NCBI RefSeq assembly: GCF_007828955.1
Contig: NZ_VIVR01000001.1
Coordinates: forward strand, 4,402,001-4,466,000
Length of the DNA: 64,000 nucleotides
Direction of reading: 5' to 3'
Origin: Kitasatospora atroaurantiaca
GTDB lineage: Bacteria; Actinomycetota; Actinomycetes; Streptomycetales; Streptomycetaceae
Part shown: piece after piece, positions 7,895 through 14,638 of the stretch
Layout of the letters: each line of letters opens with the position of its first letter
Position numbering within the stretch: the stretch's first letter is position 1
Notes under the pieces: generated by a model
What the model saw: the letters and a program-made list of their open reading frames with translations, nothing else
Told to the model about the DNA's origin: nothing
Database searches by the model: none
Program-made: the position numbers and the translations under genes

Positions 7895-9652
7895 TCATCC
7901 CAGCTCGGGTGCCGCGCGCAGCTCGACGGAGTGCGGTGCGGCGTCGCCGAGTTCGAGCAGGACGAGTTCGTTCTCGCCCGGTACGAGCAGCGGTTGCGGG
8001 CAGTACAGGGTGACCTGCGGGCCGCGCGCGTCGTAGCGGCCGAGCAGGAAGCCGTTCACCCAGAGGTAGCCGTGGTGGCCGCCCGGGACGGCGAGGTAGG
8101 CGTCGCCGGTCTCCGCCAGGGTGAGGACGCCGCGGGTGAAGCCGGGGCCGCCGGCCGAGAAGTCGAGCGGGGGCAGCCGGTCGAGGTCGAGTGCCTCGAC
8201 GCGGCAGCCGTGCAGGTACTGCCGCTCGTGCCGGACGCCGACCGTGATGCCCTTGGTCTCGCCCACCTGCGGGCCGTAGTTGACCCGCCCGAGCGACTCC
8301 ACCAGCAGCTCCACCAGTGCGCCGCCGGGCACCTCGACCGGCTCGTGCCCGACCCCGCGTGCCAGCTCGGCCGTGCGCTTGCCGTCCACCCAGAGCGTCG
8401 CCCGGTCCCGCAGGCCCTCGACGGCGAGCGGAAGTCCGGGGCGTGGCGCGGGCACCGCGAAGGTGTAGCGGACCAGGCCGTGCGCCAGGCCGAGCTCCTC
8501 GAAGGTCGGCGGGACGGGGAAGGCCGCCGGCGCGCCGAAGGGGATCGGAGCGGAGTCGGTGAGTTCGACCGTCCGGCTCGCCAACACGGCTGGAAGCGCG
8601 GGGAATTCGGGCGTGCGGTCGTCGAGGTAGCGGGCCTCCTCCGGGTGCTCGGCCGCGAACTCGGCCAGCACGGCCCGGAACAGCTCGAACTTGGCGGTGG
8701 GCGCGCCGCGTTCGTCCAGCGGGGCGTCGTAGTCGTACGAGGTGGTGACCGGCTGGAACGGCGAGTCGGTCCACTCGGTCGAGTTGAACGGCGGGTCGGC
8801 GTGGTTGGCCCCTGCGGTGGTGCCGAAGTTGGTGCCGCCGTGCGCCATGTAGAGGTTGACCGAGCCGCCCGCCGCGAGGATGCGGCGCAGCGTGTCGGCG
8901 GCGTCCTCCGCGTCCCGGGTGTGGTGCGGCTTGCCCCAGTGGTCGAACCAGCCGTTCCAGAACTCCATGCAGAACGGCGGGTCCTCGGGCCGGTGCCGGC
9001 GCAGCGTCTCGAAGGCCGCCTCCGGCTCGGTCCCGAAGTTGACGGTGGCCAGCAGCCCGGGGACGGTACCCCCGGTCAGCATGTGGTCCTCCGGGCCGTC
9101 GGAGGTGAAGAGCGGCACGGTGACGCCCCGGCGGAGCAGCCCGTCGGCCAGGTGGCGCAGGTAGGCCGCGTCACTGCCGTGGGAGCCGTACTCGTTCTCC
9201 ACCTGGACCATCAGCACGTTCCCGCCTCGGTCCAGCTGCCGCTCCACGACGCCGGGCAGGACCACGTCGAACCAGCTGTCGACGGCGGCGAGGTACGCCG
9301 GGTCGCTGGTCCTGGCCCGGCGGCCGACCTGCGCGGTCAGCCAGCTGGGCAGGCCCCCGTTGTCCCACTCGCCGCAGGCGTACGGGCCGGGGCGGACGAT
9401 TGCCCACAGGCCCTGGCGCGCGGCCTCGTCCAGGAACGCGGGCAGCTCGTCCAGCCGCTCGAAGAGCCCGGGCCCGGGCTCGTGGAGATTCCACGGGATG
9501 TACGTCTCGACCGTGTTGAGCCCCATCGCGCGGAGCGCGGCCAGGCGCTGCGGCCACTGCTCGGGGCGGGTGCGGAAGTAGTGCATGGCGCCGGAGAGGA
9601 TCCGCAGGCTTCGGCCGTCGAGCTGGAAACCGGTGGAGTCGTAGGTGAGCAT
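7895..9652 (-). CDS. Beta-galactosidase, glycoside hydrolase family 35
   Basis: This 585-residue protein has no signal peptide and should act in the cytoplasm on terminal beta-linked galactose. The family opening FQLDGRSLRILSGAMHYFR is present, followed by RPGPYACGEWDNGG. VQVENEYGS supplies the acid/base E154, and CMEFWNGWF supplies the nucleophile E230. C-terminal jelly-roll domains complete the usual bacterial length. The ATG at 9652 directly follows AGGAGG with unusually short spacing, but no other in-frame start fits the family N-terminus. An AraC regulator is divergently transcribed from the next position and probably controls it. With the GH101 enzyme it could complete core-1 O-glycan breakdown (inference). 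Confidence 0.92.
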   Translation of the reverse strand: MLTYDSTGFQLDGRSLRILSGAMHYFRTRPEQWPQRLAALRAMGLNTVETYIPWNLHEPGPGLFERLDELPAFLDEAARQGLWAIVRPGPYACGEWDNGGLPSWLTAQVGRRARTSDPAYLAAVDSWFDVVLPGVVERQLDRGGNVLMVQVENEYGSHGSDAAYLRHLADGLLRRGVTVPLFTSDGPEDHMLTGGTVPGLLATVNFGTEPEAAFETLRRHRPEDPPFCMEFWNGWFDHWGKPHHTRDAEDAADTLRRILAAGGSVNLYMAHGGTNFGTTAGANHADPPFNSTEWTDSPFQPVTTSYDYDAPLDERGAPTAKFELFRAVLAEFAAEHPEEARYLDDRTPEFPALPAVLASRTVELTDSAPIPFGAPAAFPVPPTFEELGLAHGLVRYTFAVPAPRPGLPLAVEGLRDRATLWVDGKRTAELARGVGHEPVEVPGGALVELLVESLGRVNYGPQVGETKGITVGVRHERQYLHGCRVEALDLDRLPPLDFSAGGPGFTRGVLTLAETGDAYLAVPGGHHGYLWVNGFLLGRYDARGPQVTLYCPQPLLVPGENELVLLELGDAAPHSVELRAAPELG

Positions 9653-9743
9653 GCCTCCTAGCCTGCGGGAACGCCCCCGCCCGGACCATGGACAAAGCCC
9701 CGGGGCGTGTTGGATTGTCGGGCGTGGAACGGGAGGTCTCCTG

Positions 9744-10655
9744 GTGGAGCGGTGGTGGCACTACCTCACGCCCGGCCCGGCCCAGCTGGCCACCGGGCTC
9801 GCCTGCCTCGGCGTCGGCATGCAGCAAGGCCGGCTGCCCACCGTGGGCCCGCGCACGCTGGACCACTGGGTGGCGGTGGTGGTGACCGGCGGCAGGGGGT
9901 GGTACACGGACCAGAGCGGCGTACGGCAGCCGGTGACCGCCCCTGCCGTGCTCTGGCTGCGCCCCGGCCTGCCGCACCACTACGCGCCGGACGAGGGCGG
10001 CTGGGCCGAGTCCTTCGTCGACTTCACGGGTTCGGCGACCGCCGGGTACGCCGAGCTGGGGCTGCTGCCGGAGGCCGACCTGACCCCGCTGACCGGCGCC
10101 GAGGCCGCCCAGCGGGTGGTCGCCAGGATCGCCGGCGCCTGCCGGCGCGGCGGCCCGCTGGTCGGGGTGGAGGCCGGTGCCGGGGTGCACGAGCTGCTGG
10201 TCGAGCTGCGCCGGCACCGGGCCGATCTGGACCTGGCCGGGGAGCCGGTGCTGGAGGTGCTGCGGCGGGACGCCTGCCTGCCGCTGTCGGTCGCCCAGCA
10301 CGCCCGGCGGGCCGGGCTGACCGTGGCGGAGCTGCGGCGGGCGGTGCGGGCGGTCGGGGCGGTCGGGCCGAAGGAGTACCTGCTGAGCGTCCGGCTCAAC
10401 GAGGCCAAGGAGCTGCTGGCGGCCGGCGAGCTGCCGGTCGCGGCGGTGGCCAGGCGGGTGGGGTACGAGGACCCGGCGTACTTCACGCGGATCTTCACCC
10501 GGCGGGTCGGCCTCGCCCCGTCGGCGTTCCGGGCCCAGCAGTACCGGGGCGACGGGCAGCTGAGGGCCGTCCGGCGGGAGGAGCTGGCGGAGGAGCTGAC
10601 CGAGCTGTACGGGCCGGAGCGGGGGAGTACCGAGGCGCGACGGGCCACCGGGTAA
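9744..10655 (+). CDS. AraC-family regulator, probable controller of the GH35 gene
   Basis: This 303-residue protein has an N-terminal cupin-like sensing domain, including a LWLRPGLPHHYAPDEGG segment that is typical of sugar-binding AraC members. A C-terminal double helix-turn-helix follows (LPLSVAQHARRAGLTVAELR and LPVAAVARRVGYEDPAYFTR, then FTRRVGLAPSAFR). I place the start at GTG 9744, with GGGAGG seven bases upstream; an upstream in-frame ATG at 9645 overlaps the GH35 start and is less likely. Divergent arrangement with the galactosidase, roughly 90 bp apart, is the classic layout for a dedicated activator. The inducer is unknown, but galactosides fit the context. Confidence 0.85.
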   Translation: MERWWHYLTPGPAQLATGLACLGVGMQQGRLPTVGPRTLDHWVAVVVTGGRGWYTDQSGVRQPVTAPAVLWLRPGLPHHYAPDEGGWAESFVDFTGSATAGYAELGLLPEADLTPLTGAEAAQRVVARIAGACRRGGPLVGVEAGAGVHELLVELRRHRADLDLAGEPVLEVLRRDACLPLSVAQHARRAGLTVAELRRAVRAVGAVGPKEYLLSVRLNEAKELLAAGELPVAAVARRVGYEDPAYFTRIFTRRVGLAPSAFRAQQYRGDGQLRAVRREELAEELTELYGPERGSTEARRATG

Positions 10656-10660
10656 CCTCG

Positions 10661-10756
10661 ATGACCGTGGACCCCAAGACTCGCATGCGTATCGTGACCG
10701 GCGCCCTGCTGTTGCTGCTGGCCGTGGTGGTCATCAGCTCACTGGTCAGGAGATGA
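10661..10756 (+). CDS. Very small membrane protein (31 residues)
   Basis: An ATG at 10661, five bases after the AraC stop, opens a 31-codon frame: a short charged head (MTVDPKTRMR), one hydrophobic helix (IVTGALLLLLAVVVISSL) and a basic tail (VRR). This is a compact single-pass membrane peptide, with the positive-inside rule giving no clear topology because both ends are basic. It is followed at once by a strong hairpin, which supports a genuine transcript end. I know no function. Similar tiny membrane ORFs near serC occur in streptomycetes as far as I recall, but I cannot confirm it here. Confidence 0.6.
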   Translation: MTVDPKTRMRIVTGALLLLLAVVVISSLVRR

Positions 10757-10757
10757 C

Positions 10758-10794
10758 GGAAGCCCACCGCCCCGAAGAGGGGAGGTGGGCTTCC
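10758..10794. terminator. Bidirectional terminator between the small membrane ORF and serC
   Basis: GGAAGCCCACC (10758-10768) pairs with GGTGGGCTTCC (10784-10794), and an inner CCCC/GGGG pair extends the stem. It sits between convergent genes and should serve both. Confidence 0.85.
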
Positions 10795-10805
10795 TCGCGT
10801 TGCCG

Positions 10806-11924
10806 TCAGAGCTGCTCGACCACGTAGTCGATGCAGGCGGTGAGTGCCTCGACGTCCGCCGGGTCGATCGCCGGGAACATCGCGATGCGCAGCTGGTTGC
10901 GGCCCAGCTTGCGGTAGGGCTCGGTGTCCACGATGCCGTTGGCACGCAGTGCCTTGGCGATCGCGGCGGCGTCGATCGAGTCGTCGAAGTCGATCGTGCC
11001 GACCACCTGGGAGCGCTCGGCCGCCTTGGCGACGAACGGCTGCGCGTAGGAGGACTTCTCGGCCCAGCCGTACAGGCGCGACGAGGAGTCGGCCGTACGG
11101 GCGACCGCCCAGTCGAGCCCGCCGTTGCCGTTCAGCCACTCCAGCTGCTCGGCGAGCAGGAAGAGCGTCGAGATCGACGGGGTGTTGTAGGTCTGGTCCT
11201 TCGACGAGTTGTCGATCGCCGTCGGCAGGTCGAAGAACGGCGGGATGTACCGGCCGGAGGCGGCGATCTCGGCGGCGCGCTCCAGGGCGGCCGGGGAGAA
11301 GGTCGCGAGCCAGAGCCCGCCCTCCGAGGCGAAGGACTTCTGCGGCGCGAAGTAGTAGACGTCCGTCTCGGTGATGTCGACCGGCAGGCCGCCGGCGCCC
11401 GAGGTGGCGTCCACCAGGACCAGCGAGCCGGAGTCCGCGCCCTCGGGGCGGCGGATCGGCATCGCGACACCGGTCGAGGTCTCGTTGTGGGTGAGCGCGT
11501 AGACGTCCACGCCCGCCTCGGCGACCGGGAGCGGGTGGGTACCCGGCTCGGTCTTGATCACCGACGGCTCGCCCAGCCAGGGGGCGGCCTTCACGGAGGA
11601 GGCGAACTTGGAGGAGAACTCACCGAAGTTCAGGTGCTGGGACTTCTCGCGCACCAGCCCGAAGGCGGCGATGTCCCAGAACGCGGTGGAACCGCCGTTG
11701 CCGAGCACAACCTGGTAACCCTCGGGGAGGGAGAACAGGCTGCTCACGCCCTCGCGGACACGCTTGACCACGTTCTTGACCGGGGCCTGGCGGTGCGAAG
11801 TACCCAGCAGGGAGGTACCGGTGGCAGCGAGGGCACTCAGGGCCTCGGGGCGCACCTTGGAAGGGCCGCAGCCGAAACGACCGTCGGCGGGCTTGATGTC
11901 AGCGGGAATCTGGATCTGAGCCAC
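10806..11924 (-). CDS. serC: Phosphoserine aminotransferase
   Basis: This 372-residue PLP enzyme converts 3-phosphohydroxypyruvate and glutamate to phosphoserine in serine synthesis; family members also serve the vitamin B6 route in some bacteria. The N-terminal DGRFGCGPSKVRPEALSAL and the internal VLGNGGSTAFWDIAAFGL match the actinobacterial SerC group. The PLP lysine lies in VYYFAPQKSFASEGGLW. The protein is full length. It is transcribed alone, ending at a strong bidirectional hairpin. Citrate synthase lies upstream on the same strand, separated by repeat copy B. Confidence 0.95.
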   Translation of the reverse strand: MAQIQIPADIKPADGRFGCGPSKVRPEALSALAATGTSLLGTSHRQAPVKNVVKRVREGVSSLFSLPEGYQVVLGNGGSTAFWDIAAFGLVREKSQHLNFGEFSSKFASSVKAAPWLGEPSVIKTEPGTHPLPVAEAGVDVYALTHNETSTGVAMPIRRPEGADSGSLVLVDATSGAGGLPVDITETDVYYFAPQKSFASEGGLWLATFSPAALERAAEIAASGRYIPPFFDLPTAIDNSSKDQTYNTPSISTLFLLAEQLEWLNGNGGLDWAVARTADSSSRLYGWAEKSSYAQPFVAKAAERSQVVGTIDFDDSIDAAAIAKALRANGIVDTEPYRKLGRNQLRIAMFPAIDPADVEALTACIDYVVEQL

Positions 11925-12012
11925 ACGCGCAGCCTACTGCCCGGGATTGCGCGTGTGGGGGAAAGTCCGCCCGCTGAGATGTGATCCTGCCCGCTTTCAA
12001 GTGGAGCTCAGC

Positions 12013-12086
12013 AGGGGTGCGAGGAACGCGCGAGGCGGAGGAGGACCGGCCTGAGCCTTCCGCTGCGCGCAGTTCCCCGCGCCCTA
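12013..12086. repeat. Dispersed palindromic repeat, copy B (degenerate)
   Basis: The right half, TGCGCGCAGTTCCCCGCGCC, matches the other copies closely. The left half (CAGGGGTGCGAGGAACGCGCGA) has several changes. It lies downstream of citrate synthase and upstream of serC, both on the minus strand. Confidence 0.65.
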
Positions 12087-12114
12087 CGTGGTTACCCGAA
12101 TGAGTGACGTTGCG

Positions 12115-13215
12115 TCAGTGCGCGATCGACTCGTAGCCCTCGACCTCGCGCGGGCTGCGCGGGCCGGGGCCGATGTAACGCGCGGCGGGGCGGACCAGGC
12201 GGCCGGTGCGCTTCTGCTCCAGGATGTGCGCCGACCAGCCGGCCGTGCGGGCACAGGTGAACATCGAGGTGAACATGTGCGCCGGGACCTCGGCGAAGTC
12301 CAGCATGATCGCGGCCCAGAACTCGACGTTGGTGGCCAGCACGCGGTCGGGGCGACGGTTGTGCAGCTCCTCCAGCGCGGCCTTCTCCAGCGCCTCGGCG
12401 ATCTCGAAGCGCGGCGCGCCGAGCTCCTTGGCGGTGCGGCGCAGCACGCGGGCGCGCGGGTCCTCGGCGCGGTAGACGCGGTGGCCGAAGCCCATCAGGC
12501 GCTCGCCCTTGTCGAGGGCCTGCTTGACCCAGGCCTTGGCGTCACCGGTGCGCTCGATCTCCTCGATCATGCCGAGCACGCGGGACGGGGCGCCGCCGTG
12601 CAGCGGGCCCGACATCGCGCCGACGGCGCCGGAGAGGGCGGCGGCCACGTCGGCGCCGGTGGAGGCGATCACTCTGGCGGTGAACGTGGAGGCGTTCATG
12701 CCGTGCTCGGCGGCGGACGTCCAGTAGGCGTCGATCGCCTTGACGTGCTTCGGGTCCGGCTCGCCGCGCCAGCGGATCATGAAGCGCTCGACGACCGTCT
12801 CGGCCTTGTCGATCTCGCTCTGCGGCACCATCGGCAGACCCTGGCCGCGCGCGCTCTGCGCCACGTACGAGAGGGCCATCACGGCGGCGCGGGCGAGGTC
12901 GTCGCGGGCCTGCTCGGCGGAGATGTCGAGCAGCGGCTTGAGACCCCAGACCGGGGCGAGCATGGCGAGCGCGGACTGCACGTCGACGCGGATGTCGCCG
13001 GAGTGGACCGGGATCGGGAAGGGCTCGGCGGCGGGCAGGCCGGGGTTGAACTTGCCGTCGACCAGCAGGCCCCACACGTGCCCGAAGGAGACATGGCCGA
13101 CCAGGTCGTCGATGTCCACGCCTCGGTAGCGCAGTGCGCCGCCTTCACGGTCAGGTTCGGCGATCTCGCTCTCGAAAGCGATGATTCCCTCGAGCCCGGG
13201 TACGAAGTCGGACAT
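12115..13215 (-). CDS. Citrate synthase (type used as the second citrate synthase in streptomycetes)
   Basis: This 366-residue enzyme condenses oxaloacetate with acetyl-CoA. It has the short Gram-positive-type layout: the N-terminal GALRYRGVDIDDLVGHVSF, then SGPLHGGAPSRVLGMIEE and GFGHRVYRAEDPRARVLR. These contain the active-site histidines (LHGGA and GHRVY), and the catalytic Asp region lies near VEFWAAIMLDFAEVP. The protein has no regulatory extension. It is divergent from pdxH across a 324-bp region. Methylcitrate synthase is a close relative, but no prp genes are nearby, so citrate synthase is the better name. Confidence 0.9.
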   Translation of the reverse strand: MSDFVPGLEGIIAFESEIAEPDREGGALRYRGVDIDDLVGHVSFGHVWGLLVDGKFNPGLPAAEPFPIPVHSGDIRVDVQSALAMLAPVWGLKPLLDISAEQARDDLARAAVMALSYVAQSARGQGLPMVPQSEIDKAETVVERFMIRWRGEPDPKHVKAIDAYWTSAAEHGMNASTFTARVIASTGADVAAALSGAVGAMSGPLHGGAPSRVLGMIEEIERTGDAKAWVKQALDKGERLMGFGHRVYRAEDPRARVLRRTAKELGAPRFEIAEALEKAALEELHNRRPDRVLATNVEFWAAIMLDFAEVPAHMFTSMFTCARTAGWSAHILEQKRTGRLVRPAARYIGPGPRSPREVEGYESIAH

Positions 13216-13539
13216 CAGACGGCTCCTTCAGTGATCCGATACGACGGGCCGCCGTGGTGGGGCGGCGCCGTCGGGTGACCGTTGGTGGTTGGCACTCGGT
13301 GCCAGACTCTCAGGCACGGAGTGCATTGCGCCATACACCACCACGGTGATGTTTCCCAAAGGACCGCTCGACCTGCTCCCGCTTCCGACATCGGCGGCGG
13401 ACTTTCCGGAGAGAACCGGATAATTCCGGACAATCTCCCATACGGCGGGTGGCCAAGCGGTGGCGAGACACCTTATCTCCCACCGTGGTTTGCCCGGACG
13501 TAGCGGTACCCGACGCTTGTCGTACGGGATGATGTTGGC
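13216..13539. promoter_or_regulatory. Divergent control region between citrate synthase and pdxH
   Basis: This 324-bp gap must hold both promoters. An interrupted inverted repeat lies at 13292-13324: GCACTCGGTGCC and GGCACGGAGTGC around a 9-base loop, with one mismatch. The part nearer pdxH is relatively AT-rich, with GGATAATTCCGG at about 13417. I see no convincing -35/-10 pair and no ORF with good codon use. Confidence 0.45.
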
Positions 13540-14238
13540 GTGCCTACCGCGGAACGCCACCCGACACCCCTGACCACGCCCGCCGAGGAGCGGCCCGGTC
13601 CGGACCTGACCGTGATGCGCAAGCATTACCAGCACGAGGGCCTGGCCGAGGAGCAGCTCGCCGCCGACCCGGTCACCCAGTTCACCGAGTGGTTCCATCA
13701 GGCGGACGAGGCCGGGGTGATCGAGCCCAACGCGATGGTGCTCTCCACCGCCGACGCGGCCGGCCGGCCCAGTTCTCGTACCGTGCTGCTCAAGGGTTTC
13801 GACCGGCGCGGCTTCGTCTTCTTCACCAACTACGGCTCCCGCAAGGGCGCCGAACTGTCCGTCAACCCGCAGGCGGCGCTGCTCTTCCCGTGGATCGCGA
13901 TCGCCCGCCAGGTGCTGGTCACCGGCCGGGTCGAGAAGGTCGGCCGGGACGAGACGGCGGCGTACTTCCGGACCAGGCCGCACGGCTCGCAGCTGGGCGC
14001 GTGGGCGAGCGAGCAGTCCAGCCCGGTGGCCGGGCGCGAGGTGCTGGAGCAGCGGTACGCCGAGCTGAGCCGCCGCTACCCGGAGGGCGAGGGCGTCCCG
14101 GTGCCGCCGTTCTGGGGCGGGTACCGGGTGGTCCCGGAGGAGGTGGAGTTCTGGCAGGGCCGGGAGAACCGGCTGCACGACCGGCTGCGGTACATCGCGG
14201 AGGGCGGCGGCTGGCGGGTGGAGCGGCTCTGTCCGTAG
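13540..14238 (+). CDS. pdxH: Pyridoxamine 5'-phosphate oxidase
   Basis: This 232-residue FMN enzyme oxidises pyridoxine or pyridoxamine 5'-phosphate to PLP. Recognisable family segments are EPNAMVLSTADAAGRPSSRT, VLLKGFDRRGFVFFTNYGSR (FMN/substrate binding), FRTRPHGSQLGAWASEQSS and the C-terminal EFWQGRENRLHDRLRY, which is nearly invariant in PdxH. The GTG at 13540 is the most upstream reasonable start; the first 25 residues are poorly conserved low-complexity sequence. The gene stands alone, divergent from citrate synthase and upstream of the FXS locus. Confidence 0.94.
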   Translation: MPTAERHPTPLTTPAEERPGPDLTVMRKHYQHEGLAEEQLAADPVTQFTEWFHQADEAGVIEPNAMVLSTADAAGRPSSRTVLLKGFDRRGFVFFTNYGSRKGAELSVNPQAALLFPWIAIARQVLVTGRVEKVGRDETAAYFRTRPHGSQLGAWASEQSSPVAGREVLEQRYAELSRRYPEGEGVPVPPFWGGYRVVPEEVEFWQGRENRLHDRLRYIAEGGGWRVERLCP

Positions 14239-14428
14239 CGGCCCATGCGCGGGTACTACGTCAATTGCAGTATTTGAATCCCGCTCGAAGTGATGGATTT
14301 CTGGCCATTCGGCGCGCGAGAGGTAGCCCGATCCGGGACACTCAGCGGTAATCGGGCGAACCAGGGCCGAGCCAAGGCCTCTGTGTTACCCCGTTTCCCC
14401 GCGCTTCAACCGCAGAAACGAGACTGCA

Positions 14429-14611
14429 ATGGTCGCCGCACTCGCCACCCGGCCTGCTGACCGCGAGTCCGTCGAGGAGCCCGCCCCACGGGCCTCGCTC
14501 GCCTCCCTCGCCGATCTGGGTTCCGACAAGCTCACCACTCAGCTGCATCGGGCGCTGCCCGGCGCCGAGTCCGGTCAGGTGGCCGTAGCGGCCTTCAACT
14601 CCTCGATCTGA
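14429..14611 (+). CDS. fxsA: FxSxx-COOH precursor peptide of the FXS ribosomal peptide system
   Basis: A 60-residue peptide ending exactly in F56-N57-S58-S59-I60, which fits the family-defining F-x-S-x-x-COOH terminus. The N-terminal leader is Ala/Arg rich and ends in a helix-like SLADLGSDKLTTQLHRAL, followed by a Gly/Ala spacer before the FNSSI tail. In this family the partner radical SAM enzyme is reported to join the aromatic side chain of the F to the third residue of the motif, giving a three-residue cyclophane (established for FxsB-type enzymes in general, not for this one). It begins at ATG 14429 and lies 27 bp before fxsB on the same strand. Confidence 0.88.
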   Translation: MVAALATRPADRESVEEPAPRASLASLADLGSDKLTTQLHRALPGAESGQVAVAAFNSSI

Positions 14612-14638
14612 CAGACACCGCGCGGCCGGTAGACGCAC

